From: Stenotrophomonas rhizophila
Lineage (GTDB): Bacteria; Pseudomonadota; Gammaproteobacteria; Xanthomonadales; Xanthomonadaceae
NCBI RefSeq assembly: GCF_003751305.1
Contig: NZ_RJKV01000002.1
Span: 62,001-126,000 of the forward strand
Direction of reading: 5' to 3'
Length of the DNA: 64,000 nucleotides
Program-made: the position numbers and the translations under genes
Part shown: positions 33,266-42,542 of the stretch, piece by piece
Position numbering within the stretch: the stretch's first letter is position 1
How the letters are laid out: the number at the start of each line of letters is the position of its first letter
Notes under the pieces: generated by a model
The model's database searches: none
What the model was told of the DNA's origin: nothing
What the model saw: only the letters and a program-made list of their open reading frames with translations

Positions 33266-34506
33266 TGGCCCGCCCCGATCGTCGTGTCGTGGTCACCGGC
33301 GCCGCTGCCATCAGCCCGCTCGGGCAGGACTGGGCTCGCATCCGCGAGCGCCTGCAGGCGCGGACCAATGCCGTGCGCTACATCCCCGAGTGGGAGGTCT
33401 TCGATGGCCTCAACACCCGCCTGGCTGCACCGGCTGAAGATTTCGAACTCCCGTCCAACTACAACCGCAAGACCACCCGCAGCATGGGCAAGGTGGCGGT
33501 GATGTCGGTGCGTGCCACCGAGCTGGCGCTGGAGGCGGCCGGTCTGCTCGGCCATCCGGTGCTGCGCAGTGGCATGGCCGGCGTGGCCTACGGCTCGTCC
33601 TCGGGCAGCCACGAGGCCACCGCCGAGTTCGGCCGCATGCTCCATGAGCACACCACCGACGGTATCAGCGCCACCACCTACCTGAAGATGATGAGCCACA
33701 CCTCGCCGGTGAACATCGGCGTGTTCTTCGGCTTGTCCGGCCGCGTCTACACGACTTCCAGCGCCTGTACTTCGGGCAGCCAGGGCGTGGGTTCGGGCTA
33801 TGAAGCGATCCGCAGCGGCAAGCAGACGGTGATGGTCACCGGCGGTGCCGAGCAGCTCGACGCCACCGCCGCGGCGGTGTTTGACACCCTGTTCGCCACC
33901 AGCGTGCGCAACGATGCGCCGCAGACCACGCCCAGCCCGTTCGATGCGCACCGCGATGGCCTGGTGCTGGGCGAGGGCGCCTGCACGCTGATCCTGGAAG
34001 AGCTGGAGCATGCGCAGGCGCGCGGCGCCACGATCCTGGCCGAAGTGGTCGGCTATGGCACCAACAGCGACGGCCAGCACGTCACCCAGCCCAGCGCCGG
34101 CACCATGGCCCAGGCGATGCGGCTGGCGCTGGACGATGCTGACCTGGCTGCCGACCGGATCGGCTACGTCAACGCGCACGGTACCGCCACCGAGCACGGC
34201 GACATCGCTGAAACCCAGGCCACCCACCAGGTGTTCGGACCGGGCATGCCGATCAGCTCGCTCAAGAGCTACGTCGGGCACATGCTTGGAGCCTGCGGCG
34301 CCTTCGAGGCCTGGCTGAGCATCGAGATGATGCGCGATGGCTGGTTCGCCCCGACCCTGAACCTGCACGAGGTCGATCCGCGCTGCGGTGCGCTGGACTA
34401 CATCGACGGCGAAGGGCGCGCATTGCAGACCGACTACGTCATGAGCAACAACTTCGCCTTCGGTGGCATCAACACCTCGTTGATCTTCCGCCGCTGGCAG
34501 GACTGA
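33265..34506 (+). CDS. FabF-like beta-ketoacyl-ACP synthase, last gene of the pigment operon
   Basis: A 413-residue ketosynthase with an intact triad: Cys 168 in TTSSACTSGSQG, His 305 in VNAHGTATEHGD and His 339 in SYVGHMLGACG. It is more FabF/FabB-like than the other ketosynthase (opens RRVVVTGAAAISPLGQDW). It could be the initiating or the main elongating enzyme. The first base of its ATG is the last base of the reductase TGA. A GC-rich inverted repeat lies soon after the stop and could end the operon. Confidence 0.92.
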   Translation: MARPDRRVVVTGAAAISPLGQDWARIRERLQARTNAVRYIPEWEVFDGLNTRLAAPAEDFELPSNYNRKTTRSMGKVAVMSVRATELALEAAGLLGHPVLRSGMAGVAYGSSSGSHEATAEFGRMLHEHTTDGISATTYLKMMSHTSPVNIGVFFGLSGRVYTTSSACTSGSQGVGSGYEAIRSGKQTVMVTGGAEQLDATAAAVFDTLFATSVRNDAPQTTPSPFDAHRDGLVLGEGACTLILEELEHAQARGATILAEVVGYGTNSDGQHVTQPSAGTMAQAMRLALDDADLAADRIGYVNAHGTATEHGDIAETQATHQVFGPGMPISSLKSYVGHMLGACGAFEAWLSIEMMRDGWFAPTLNLHEVDPRCGALDYIDGEGRALQTDYVMSNNFAFGGINTSLIFRRWQD

Positions 34507-34582
34507 CCGCTGTTTCCGGCCTGCCGTGCGGGCCGGCCGTTTCCGTAGACCCCTCGCGTCCCCCCAACAAGGAGAAAGTTGA

Positions 34583-35020
34583 ATGCGTCGTTTTGCCCTG
34601 ATTGCCGCCACCGCCCTGCTGGCTGTCGCCAGCACCGCCCAGGCCCGTGATACCCGCGTGGAACAGTCGCTGCATGAGCTGGTCAATTCCACCGAAGCCC
34701 GCAATGCGGGCATCGACGGCAGCGTGAAGTTCTATCTGGCCGGTGAGAAAGTCAGCGTGCTGCAGCGCCTGGGCGAGGATGTCACCAACAAGAAGACCAA
34801 CGCGGCCAACAAGAGCGACGCCGAAGCCTGCCGCTGGGTGGCCCTGTCGGCGCTGCGCGCGCTGCAGGATGGCGCCAAGTCGCGCGGCGCCAACGCCGTG
34901 GTCAACATCGTCAGCTACTACAAGAAGAACGAGTTCAAGAGCACCACCAACTACGAATGCTATGCGGGCACGATCCTGGCCGGCGTGGCGCTGAAGGGCA
35001 CCTACGCCAAGGTGAAGTAA
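34583..35020 (+). CDS. Exported protein of unknown function, 145 aa
   Basis: The start has a strong ribosome site (AAGGAGAAAG) and a clear signal peptide, [20 protein letters not shown], cleaved after AQA. The mature protein has two Cys ([14 protein letters not shown] and NYECYAG) that could form a disulfide. A conserved-looking [19 protein letters not shown] segment recalls YbjQ/DUF-type stress proteins. Similar proteins are sometimes mislabelled as excinuclease subunits. Function unknown; it is separate from the pigment operon by 76 nt. Confidence 0.75.
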   Translation: MRRFALIAATALLAVASTAQARDTRVEQSLHELVNSTEARNAGIDGSVKFYLAGEKVSVLQRLGEDVTNKKTNAANKSDAEACRWVALSALRALQDGAKSRGANAVVNIVSYYKKNEFKSTTNYECYAGTILAGVALKGTYAKVK

Positions 35021-35026
35021 GCCGAA

Positions 35027-35053
35027 AGACCACCGCCCTGTGGGCGGTGGTCT
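35027..35053 (+). terminator. 12-bp hairpin after the exported protein gene
   Basis: AGACCACCGCCC-TGT-GGGCGGTGGTCT is a perfect 12-bp stem with a 3-nt loop, 6 nt after the stop codon. No T-tract follows, so termination would be atypical; the position and strength still make a transcription end plausible. Confidence 0.6.
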
Positions 35054-35279
35054 GCGGAATCGGCGGCCGTGGGCACCGACAGACCCGCCGCGGCCACGTA
35101 TTCATCACGGCGGCATGGGCAGACTGCAGCGGCGCCCAGCTGAACGACATCGCGACATTGATGAACCTGATGCTGTCGCGCGACGGAAAACCGACAGGGG
35201 ACAGTGCACGCAGCTTTCACCTGTGCCAGCTTTCCTCCACAATCAATGTCATTCACTACCCTGGGCAAAGCCCTGCGGC

Positions 35280-35546
35280 ATGCAAGCCTACGTCTATAAA
35301 AGCCAACGCAAGCAGGACAGCTTCGTCTATCTCGCCGTTCGTGATGACTTCTCGGTCATCCCTGACGCGGTGAAGGCCTCGCTGGCGCCGTTCCAGTTCG
35401 TTCTCGAAGTGGCCCTGACTCCCGACCGTCGCCTCGCCCAGGCCGATGCCGCACAAGTGCGCCAGAACCTGACCGAGCGCGGCTTCCATCTGCAGTTGCC
35501 GCCGCCACCGTTGACGCCGGTCCGGATGCCGCGACGCAATGATTGA
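35280..35546 (+). CDS. YcgL-domain protein
   Basis: An 88-residue protein, [20 protein letters not shown], matching the YcgL family (PF05166): start ATG 35280, then [26 protein letters not shown] and [26 protein letters not shown]. Length and order agree with E. coli YcgL. The function of the family is not settled. Its end overlaps the ankyrin gene by 8 nt, so the two are probably translationally coupled. Confidence 0.88.
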   Translation: MQAYVYKSQRKQDSFVYLAVRDDFSVIPDAVKASLAPFQFVLEVALTPDRRLAQADAAQVRQNLTERGFHLQLPPPPLTPVRMPRRND

Positions 35547-38500
35547 CCCCCAACGCCCCCGCGCCGTTGCCTCCGCTGCCGCGTTCGGTGTGCTGCTGGC
35601 CCTGGCTGCGGCCGTCGGTGGCGTGCCCGGTGCCGTATGCGCCGCGCTGGCCCAGCCGGCGTTCGCGCTGGCGGTGTCGTGGTGGCGCCGGACCCGCCCC
35701 GTGCTGCCGCTGCCGCAGGTGGCCCGGCAGGATGCGCCGGCCCTGCTGGCGTTGTGGTCCCTCGGCCCGTTGCTGTTGACCCTGCTGGTGGCCTGGCCGC
35801 TGGGAGCGCTGCATGACAGTGGCAGCCTGGCGGCCGTGCTGGGCCTGAGCGTGGCCGTCAGCGCCGCGCTGCTCGGGGTCTGGCGGACCTGGCCGTTGTG
35901 GAATGACGTGGAACGCAGCGAAGGCAGCCTGGCCCGCCATTGGCAGACCGTGGCCGGGCGTGATCTGACCGCCTGGCGCGGCCTGGCCGTCGCCGCGCTG
36001 GTGGTACTCGTGTGCACGCTGGTGGTGTTGCCGGCATGGCCCGGGCTGGTTTCGGAAGCGCTGCGCTGGCCGGTCGCCGCTGCCGTCGTCGTGCTGTCGC
36101 CGTTGGCACATCTGCTGCTGCAGGCGATCGCACCGGCTGACGCGTTGACCGCGACGCTGCCGGCGCAGACCCGTGATGCGCGCGAGGATTCGTTCGCCGA
36201 GCCGTATGCCGAGCCCACGCCGCTGGAATCGATCGGCCTGCACGAACAGCAGCCGGCGCTGTACGACGCCGCGCGCAGCGGCCGGGTCGACCGCGCCCTG
36301 CAGTTGCTTCAGGCCGGTGCCGATCCGCACGGGCTGCCCGATCCGGCCTGGCGCGACCAGCGCAGCCTGGCCGTGCTCGCGGCCGTGCTGCCCGACCTGC
36401 GCCTGCTGCGTGAACTGATCGCCCGCGGCGTGGGCGTCAACGCGCCGCATCGCGGTATGACCCCGCTGCTGGCCGCTACCCGCGACAGCTGGCACGGCCG
36501 CCCCGAAGCGGTGATGACCCTGCTCGCCAACGGCGCCGACCCGCGTGCGGTGGACAGCGAAGGCAACACCCCCCTGCATCACGCCGCGCGCAGTTCCGAT
36601 CCCGGCGTCGCCGCGTTGCTGCGCGATGCCGCTGCCGAAGTGGATGCACTGAACGACGATGGCTGGTCACCGTTGGCCGTGGCCTGCCAGGTCGGCAACT
36701 GGCGCCTGGCCAAGTTCCTGCTGGAACGTGGGGCCAGGACCGAGCCGGCCGAGGGCACGCCCGTGCTGCTGGCTGCCGCCGGCACCGAAGAAGACGATCC
36801 GGCCGGTGTGCAGCTGCTGCTCAAGCACAAGGCCCGCGCCGATGCGCGCGACCGCCAGCGCCGCAGTGCTCTGCACGAAGCCGCGCTGGCCGGCCATGTC
36901 GACATCATCGACGTGCTGCTCGCAGCGGGCGCCAATCTGGAAGCCCGTGACGCACTGGCGCGTACCCCGTGGCTGGAAGCCGCGCGGGGTGGCCGTGCCG
37001 GCGTGGTCGAACACCTGCTGCCGCACCACCCCGATCTCAATGCCGTCGATGGCGAAGGCCGCAACGCGGTGCTGCTGGCCTGCATGGCCGAGAACGTCTC
37101 GCCGCTGTTGATCCGCCGCCTGCGTGACCTGGGTATCGCCGTCGATGTGGCCGATCCGCAGGGCCGTCGTGCGGTGGATATCGCTGCTGGCGCCGGGCGC
37201 TGGGCGATCGTTTCGCTGCTGGACCCCGCCTATCCGTTGCCGTCCGCGGTCAGCGACGGGCTGGTGATGTCCGGCGACAGCGATGCGGCCTCGCCCTCGC
37301 TGCCGGATCGTCCACCGCTGGAACTGCTGCGCGAAGCGCTGAGCTTCGGCAACGTGGAGGGCATGGCCGCGCTGGCCCGCCTGTGTGCGCCGGAGGAACT
37401 TGGTGCGCTGCTGCACGAGGCCGAACTGGCGCTGGATCCGCAGGCGCTGGACTGGCTGCTCGCCCACGGCGCGGCGCCGGAGGTACTGGATGCCTGCGGT
37501 GACACCCCGATGTTCGCGCTGCTGGCGCGGGGCATCGACGCGGTGCCTGCGCTGCAGATACTGCTGCGCCGTGGCCTGTCCCCGGCCGGTCGCGGTGGTC
37601 TGGCGCGTCTGCTGAGCGCCTGCGCCCAGCACGACCACGCCTCACGCGGGCTGGAACAGTTTGCGCTTGAACTGCTGGAACGCGGCGCGGATCCATTCGC
37701 GCCGTCGCCGGCCGGTGATCCGCCGCTGTCGCTGGCCGTGCGGCTGGGCTGGCTGCGCCTGCAGCAGGCCCTGCTTACCCAGGGCGTGGACCGCGAAGCA
37801 CGCGACAGCCATGGCATGACCGCCCTGCATCTGGCCACCGCGCTCGCGCGCGAAGGCTCGATCAAGCTGCTGGTGCAGCAGGGTGCCTCACCGGAAGCCC
37901 GCGCCGCCGACGGCCAGACCCCGCTGGGCGTGGCCCTGTCGATCGGCCGCCGCGATCTGGCTGACTGGCTGGACTGGCGGGTGTGGCCGTTGCCCCGCCG
38001 CGCGCTGCGCGACGGCGACCTGCCGGCGGCCGCGATGGCCGGTGACGCCGATGCCGTGCGTCGCCTGATCGATCTCGGCTTCGGCGTTGATGTGGTCGAC
38101 GCCCAGGGCTGCACCGCGTTGCTGCGTGCCGCCGGTGGCGGGCACCTGGCGGTAGTCGATCTGCTGCTTACCCGTGGCGCCAATCCGCAGCATGCCGCCG
38201 CCAGTGGTGCGACGCCGCTGTCGGCCGCGGTCAGCATGCGCCAGATCGACATCGTCTCGGCCCTGCTCGATGCAGGTGCCGAACTGGAGTACCGCCTGCC
38301 GGGCGGCGTCACGGTGCTGATGCTGGCCTCGGCGCTGGGCCTGCCGGACATCGTTTCGCGCCTGCTCACCGCCGGCGCCAACGTACACGCGGGCGATGCA
38401 CAGCAGCTCGGTCCGCTGCACTGCGCTGCGCTGTACGGCTTCAGTGCGCGCGACCGCTCGCGTCTGCTCGCCCTGCTGGACACGCTGCTGCTGGCCGGTG

Positions 38501-38874
38501 CCGAACCGGACCAGGCCGCCGCCGGCTCGGTCACGCCGCTGCTGCTGCTGCTCGGTGCCCGCGCCGAACCCGGCACCGCCTGCGATGAGCAGATCGTGCT
38601 CGCCGCGGTGGAGCGCCTGCTCGACGAAGACGTGTCGCTGGAGGTGCGCGATCCGCGCGGTTTCGGCCCGCTGCATCTGGCAGCCCTGCACGGGCTGCCG
38701 CTGCTGGTGCAGCGCCTGCTGCGTGCCGGTGCCGACCCGGATGTGCGCGATGCGCTCAACCGCAGCCCGCGCGAGATCGCGGTGATGCGCGGTTTCATCG
38801 ACGTTGCCGGCGAGTTCGAACCGCTGGTGCCGGGCGTGTCTTCGATGGCCCGGTTCCTGCGCGATAACGGCTGA
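35539..38874 (+). CDS. Large membrane-anchored ankyrin-repeat protein, 1111 aa
   Basis: The N-terminal 200 residues contain about five hydrophobic helices (for example [20 protein letters not shown] and [20 protein letters not shown]). From about 235 to the C-terminus run some twenty ankyrin-type units, seen as recurring (T/S)PLxxA...LL..GA(D/N)P motifs such as [31 protein letters not shown] and [21 protein letters not shown]. The ankyrin part is probably cytoplasmic and a protein-binding scaffold. It is coupled to ycgL by overlap. The partner is unknown; similar large Ank proteins are common in xanthomonads. Confidence 0.88.
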   Translation: MIDPQRPRAVASAAAFGVLLALAAAVGGVPGAVCAALAQPAFALAVSWWRRTRPVLPLPQVARQDAPALLALWSLGPLLLTLLVAWPLGALHDSGSLAAVLGLSVAVSAALLGVWRTWPLWNDVERSEGSLARHWQTVAGRDLTAWRGLAVAALVVLVCTLVVLPAWPGLVSEALRWPVAAAVVVLSPLAHLLLQAIAPADALTATLPAQTRDAREDSFAEPYAEPTPLESIGLHEQQPALYDAARSGRVDRALQLLQAGADPHGLPDPAWRDQRSLAVLAAVLPDLRLLRELIARGVGVNAPHRGMTPLLAATRDSWHGRPEAVMTLLANGADPRAVDSEGNTPLHHAARSSDPGVAALLRDAAAEVDALNDDGWSPLAVACQVGNWRLAKFLLERGARTEPAEGTPVLLAAAGTEEDDPAGVQLLLKHKARADARDRQRRSALHEAALAGHVDIIDVLLAAGANLEARDALARTPWLEAARGGRAGVVEHLLPHHPDLNAVDGEGRNAVLLACMAENVSPLLIRRLRDLGIAVDVADPQGRRAVDIAAGAGRWAIVSLLDPAYPLPSAVSDGLVMSGDSDAASPSLPDRPPLELLREALSFGNVEGMAALARLCAPEELGALLHEAELALDPQALDWLLAHGAAPEVLDACGDTPMFALLARGIDAVPALQILLRRGLSPAGRGGLARLLSACAQHDHASRGLEQFALELLERGADPFAPSPAGDPPLSLAVRLGWLRLQQALLTQGVDREARDSHGMTALHLATALAREGSIKLLVQQGASPEARAADGQTPLGVALSIGRRDLADWLDWRVWPLPRRALRDGDLPAAAMAGDADAVRRLIDLGFGVDVVDAQGCTALLRAAGGGHLAVVDLLLTRGANPQHAAASGATPLSAAVSMRQIDIVSALLDAGAELEYRLPGGVTVLMLASALGLPDIVSRLLTAGANVHAGDAQQLGPLHCAALYGFSARDRSRLLALLDTLLLAGAEPDQAAAGSVTPLLLLLGARAEPGTACDEQIVLAAVERLLDEDVSLEVRDPRGFGPLHLAALHGLPLLVQRLLRAGADPDVRDALNRSPREIAVMRGFIDVAGEFEPLVPGVSSMARFLRDNG

Positions 38875-38884
38875 GCCCCGCCTG

Positions 38885-38907
38885 GTAGTGCCGGCCGCTG
38901 GCCGGCA
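38885..38907. repeat. Single GTAG-headed REP element
   Basis: GTAGTGCCGGCCGCTGGCCG begins at 38885, 11 nt after the ankyrin gene stop; same unit as at 117 and 3139. Confidence 0.85.
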
Positions 38908-38946
38908 GCGCTCAATGAGGCACGGGCAGGTACACCTGCAGGTTCA

Positions 38947-40752
38947 TCAACGCGGTGGGTTGCCGTCCACACCCTTCCCATCACTCTCCGCATCCGCCTC
39001 GAACAGATGCATCAGGTCCGCACGCGCATCGCGCGAGGTCTGGATCACCGCCGCTTCATCGTCGTACACCAGGTACTGATCGCGCAGCAGCTTCTCGTCG
39101 TGCTCGCGGAAGCGTTGCACATGGCTGCGCGCACTCTCCACCGACATGCCCAGCGCGATCAGCATCCGTTCGCTCAGTTCCAGGCTGGTCCCGAACACCT
39201 CGCGGAATGGTTCGGCCGACATGTCCATCAGCCGCCACGCATGCTGGCGGTTACGCGCGCGCACCAGCACCACCGCATCCGGATACATGCGCCGGATCAA
39301 ACGCGTGGCCCGCATGTTGGCGTCTGGATCATCCAGCGTGACCACATACACGCGGATATGCTCACCGCCGGCGGCACGCAGCATTTCCGGCCGGGTCGGG
39401 TCGCCGTAATAGAGCTTGTTGCCGAAGCGGCGCAGGTCCGAGACCGTATCCGGATTGGACTCCAGCGCCACGAACGGGATCTTCTGCGCGGTCAGCAGAC
39501 GCGCGACCACCTGCCCGAAGCGGCCCATGCCGGCGATCATCACCTGCGGCTGCACATCGGTGATGTCGACCTTGTCGGCAGGCTGGGCAGGCGCCTTGGG
39601 GCCTTCATCGCGGCCCAGCAGGCGGATCAGGCCGATCATCAGCAGCGGCGTGATCGCCATGGACAGGCCGACAATCGCCACCAGCCGATCGTGGTTGGCG
39701 TTGCCAAGCAGGTGCGCGCGCTGCGCCTCGTTGAACACCACGAACGCGAACTCGCCGCCCAGCCACAGCACGCTGCCCAGCAGTACCGCGTGGCGGGTCC
39801 GCAGCTTGGCCAGCTTGCCGATCCCGAACAGCAGGCCGAACTTCACCACCAGCAGGATCGCCACGCCTGCCGCGATCATCATCGGCTCGGCGACGATGCG
39901 GTCCAGGTCGATGCCCATGCCGACGGCGATGAAGAACAGGCCGAGCAACAGGCCCTTGAACGGCTCGATCTGCGATTCCAGTTCGTGCCGGAACTCCGAG
40001 TCGGACAACAGTACACCGGCCAGGAACGCGCCCAAGCTGGGGCTCAGCCCGGCCTCCTGCATGAACCATGCGGTGCCCAGCACCACCAGCAGCGCGGTGG
40101 CGGTGAACACTTCCGGGCTGCGCGTGCGCGCGATGATGTTGAACAGCCGGCGCAGCACCGGCCGGCCACACAGGATCACCACCGCCAGCGCGCCGATCGC
40201 GATCGCCACGTCGTTCCACTGCAGGGTGTCGTTGCGCGCACCGCCGAGCAGCGGAATCGCCGCCAGCAACGGGATCGCGATCAGATCCTGGAAGAGCAGG
40301 ATGGCGAAGCCCAGGCGCCCGTAATCGCTGTTGATCGCTTTGTGCTCGGACAGCAGCTGCAGCCCGACCGCGGTGGAGGACAGCGCCAGCGCGATGCCGA
40401 CGATGAGCGCGCTCTTCCACTGGAAGTGATCCAGCATCAGCAGGCTGCCCAGCACCAGGGCGCTCAGCGCGACCTGCAGCGCGCCGGCACCGAACACCGA
40501 GCGGCGCATCACCTTCAGGCGCGCGGGCGACAGCTCCAGGCCGATCACGAACAACAGCATCACCACGCCGATCTCGGCGGCGCTGAGGATGCGGTCGGCG
40601 TCCTGCACGAAACCCAGGCCATCCGGACCGAGCACCACGCCGGCGGCCAGATAGCCGAGCACCGCGCCCAGGCCGAGTTTCTTGAAGACCGGCACCGCGA
40701 TCACCGCGGCCAGCAGCAGCACCAGGGCCAGCTCGAGCGCGCCGCTATGCAT
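38947..40752 (-). CDS. Kef-type monovalent cation:proton antiporter with RCK domain
   Basis: A 601-residue CPA2 transporter. About twelve helices span residues 5-380, with FQD (154-156) in the transport core. A TrkA-N (RCK) domain starts at GMGRFGQVVARLL (408 on), and an acidic tail follows. The loop HELESQIEPFKG (257-268) corresponds to the KefC regulatory loop HALESDIEPFKG, except that its Asp is Gln here. KefB/KefC release K+ in exchange for H+ when glutathione adducts bind. No KefF/KefG partner gene is next to it, so glutathione control is uncertain. Confidence 0.9.
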   Translation of the reverse strand: MHSGALELALVLLLAAVIAVPVFKKLGLGAVLGYLAAGVVLGPDGLGFVQDADRILSAAEIGVVMLLFVIGLELSPARLKVMRRSVFGAGALQVALSALVLGSLLMLDHFQWKSALIVGIALALSSTAVGLQLLSEHKAINSDYGRLGFAILLFQDLIAIPLLAAIPLLGGARNDTLQWNDVAIAIGALAVVILCGRPVLRRLFNIIARTRSPEVFTATALLVVLGTAWFMQEAGLSPSLGAFLAGVLLSDSEFRHELESQIEPFKGLLLGLFFIAVGMGIDLDRIVAEPMMIAAGVAILLVVKFGLLFGIGKLAKLRTRHAVLLGSVLWLGGEFAFVVFNEAQRAHLLGNANHDRLVAIVGLSMAITPLLMIGLIRLLGRDEGPKAPAQPADKVDITDVQPQVMIAGMGRFGQVVARLLTAQKIPFVALESNPDTVSDLRRFGNKLYYGDPTRPEMLRAAGGEHIRVYVVTLDDPDANMRATRLIRRMYPDAVVLVRARNRQHAWRLMDMSAEPFREVFGTSLELSERMLIALGMSVESARSHVQRFREHDEKLLRDQYLVYDDEAAVIQTSRDARADLMHLFEADAESDGKGVDGNPPR

Positions 40753-40898
40753 GGGGGAACCTGCTCATGGGGGTGTGTGCCGTGCGGGTGGAAGGCCTCC
40801 CCGGGCGGCCCGGGGCCTGTGGCCGGGGCCACGCGCCATTATGCGACCGCGATGGGTGCGGAAGGCGACTCCCACCGGAATGGGGTTCAGCACAAGGG

Positions 40899-41097
40899 TT
40901 GACCTGCGTCACACCCAGGTCCAGACTGCCCGCCGCTGCTGGCGTCCGCCGTCGGCAGTAAACCCTTCCGGAGTCCCCAACCCATGTCCAGCGACAGTAG
41001 AAGTCGACCTTGCTCGACGCCAGCGATGGCGACCGCCTGACACGGGTCGGTTCGCCAGCGTTGGCGTCGCGCAATGCGATACCCACAGGCGAATACG
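40899..41097 (+). promoter_or_regulatory. Promoter candidate and structured leader of mgtE
   Basis: The 345-nt gap before mgtE has no gene. TTGACC (40899-40904) and, 17 nt on, CAGACT (40922-40927) could form a promoter with a start near 40934, giving a leader of about 160 nt. In the leader CGCCA-GCGA-TGGCG (41018-41031) and CGCCA-GCGT-TGGCG (41053-41066) form local hairpins, while CGACGCCAGCG (41015-41025) can instead pair over 11 bp with CGTTGGCGTCG (41059-41069). Such exclusive pairings suggest a sensing leader. I could not match it to the M-box. Confidence 0.5.
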
Positions 41098-42468
41098 ATG
41101 AACCAGAAAGACCTGCTGCGCCCGGTGGCCGATGCCGCCTCGTTGAGCGCACCCCTCGATAATTTCAACACTGCCGACGCGGTGGAATTCCTCAACACGC
41201 TGAGCCTGTCGCGCGCCGCCGACACGCTGGCCGCGTTGCCGTTGCCGCGCGCGGTGAAGATGCTCGAGCAGCCCGAGCTCAACCGCGGGGGCGATCTGGT
41301 GGCGGCCATGCCGGTGGCACGCGCGGCCGCCCTGCTCGGGCTGATGGCCGATGACCGCGCCACTGACATCGTCCACGAGCTGGACGAGGACGAGCGCGCG
41401 CGCCTGATCCCGCTGCTCAGCCCGGAGGCGCGCAAGGCGATCCAGCAGCTGCTGAGCTACCCGGCGCACACCGCCGGCGCGCTGATGACCACCGAGTTCG
41501 TCAGTGTGCCCTCGGACTGGACGGTCGGGCGCACCCTGCAGCACATCCGCGAGGTCGAGCGCACTCGCGAGACCGTCTACGCGATCTACGTGCTGGATCC
41601 GCACACCCGGGCGCTGGTGCAGGTAGTCACCATGCGCCGGCTGATCACCGGGCTGCCTGAGGAGCCCATCCTCGACGTCGCCCAGGTCAACCCGCCGGTG
41701 ACGGTGGAGGTGCAGCTGGATCAGGAAGAGGTGGCGCAGCTGATCCGCCGCCATGACCTGCTCGCGATCCCGGTGGTCGACGCGCAGCACCATGTGCTGG
41801 GCATTGTCACGGTGGATGACATCCTCGATGCCCTGATCGAAGAATCCACCGAGGACGTGCACAAGTTCGGCGGCATGGAGGCGCTGGAAAAGCCGTACAT
41901 GCAGATCGGCTTCTTCGAGATGCTGCGCAAGCGGGCCGGCTGGCTGAGCGTGCTGTTCATTGGCGAAATGTTGACCGCCAGCGCGATGCAGCACTACGAA
42001 GACGAGCTGGCACGCGCGGTGGTGCTGACGCTGTTCATCCCGCTGATCATGAGCTCGGGCGGCAACTCCGGCTCGCAGGCGACTTCGCTGCTGATCCGCA
42101 GCCTGGCCCTGCGTGAGCTGCGCCTGCGCGACTGGTGGAAGGTGGCGCTGCGCGAGGTGCCGACCGGCATCACGCTGGGGGCGATCCTGGGCGTGCTGGC
42201 GATCATCCGCATCGTGTCCTGGCAGCTGCTGGGCCTGCATGACTACGGCGAGCACTGGCAGCTGCTGGCACTGACCATCGGCGCGGCACTGGTCGGTATC
42301 GTCACCTTCGGCTCGCTGTCCGGCTCGATGCTGCCGTTCATCCTCAAGCGCCTGGGCTTCGACCCGGCCAGCGCCTCGGCCCCGTTCGTGGCCACGCTGG
42401 TGGACGTCACCGGCCTGGTCATCTACTTCAGCATCGCCGCGATGATCCTGCGCGGCACCCTGCTTTAA
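41098..42468 (+). CDS. mgtE: Magnesium transporter MgtE
   Basis: A 456-residue protein with the three MgtE parts: a helical N domain (about 30-130, ALPLPRAVKMLEQPELN), two CBS domains (about 135-255, with VVDAQHHVLGIVTVDDILDALIEE at the end) and a C-terminal five-helix channel domain (about 280-456, FIPLIMSSGGNSGSQATSL). MgtE is a Mg2+-gated Mg2+ channel in the inner membrane. The upstream leader may add regulation at the RNA level. The stop TAA is shared with the repeat that follows. Confidence 0.94.
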   Translation: MNQKDLLRPVADAASLSAPLDNFNTADAVEFLNTLSLSRAADTLAALPLPRAVKMLEQPELNRGGDLVAAMPVARAAALLGLMADDRATDIVHELDEDERARLIPLLSPEARKAIQQLLSYPAHTAGALMTTEFVSVPSDWTVGRTLQHIREVERTRETVYAIYVLDPHTRALVQVVTMRRLITGLPEEPILDVAQVNPPVTVEVQLDQEEVAQLIRRHDLLAIPVVDAQHHVLGIVTVDDILDALIEESTEDVHKFGGMEALEKPYMQIGFFEMLRKRAGWLSVLFIGEMLTASAMQHYEDELARAVVLTLFIPLIMSSGGNSGSQATSLLIRSLALRELRLRDWWKVALREVPTGITLGAILGVLAIIRIVSWQLLGLHDYGEHWQLLALTIGAALVGIVTFGSLSGSMLPFILKRLGFDPASASAPFVATLVDVTGLVIYFSIAAMILRGTLL

Positions 42469-42530
42469 CAGGGACGGAGGTAGTTAATAACAGGGACGGG
42501 GGTGATTATTAATCACCTCCGCCCCTGTTA
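42466..42530. repeat. Direct plus inverted TAACAGGGACGG repeat unit
   Basis: TAACAGGGACGGAGGTAGTT starts at the mgtE stop (42466). A related copy, TAACAGGGACGGGGGTGATT (42488 on), forms a hairpin with 42510-42530 (two mismatches, one-base apex). The same family makes the 52-nt palindrome at 7480-7531, with G for A in TAACGGGGACGG. It may act as a terminator for mgtE, but has no T-tract. Confidence 0.8.
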
Positions 42531-42542
42531 CTGTCTGATCGC

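Noticed and set aside
35040..35279. N-terminal extension of the YcgL-type frame
   Set aside because: The extension crosses a 12-bp hairpin and is Arg-rich without similarity to YcgL; ATG 35280 gives the normal family length.
40899..41097. M-box or yybP-ykoY riboswitch upstream of mgtE
   Set aside because: I could not find the conserved core of either class by eye; only a general structured leader can be supported.
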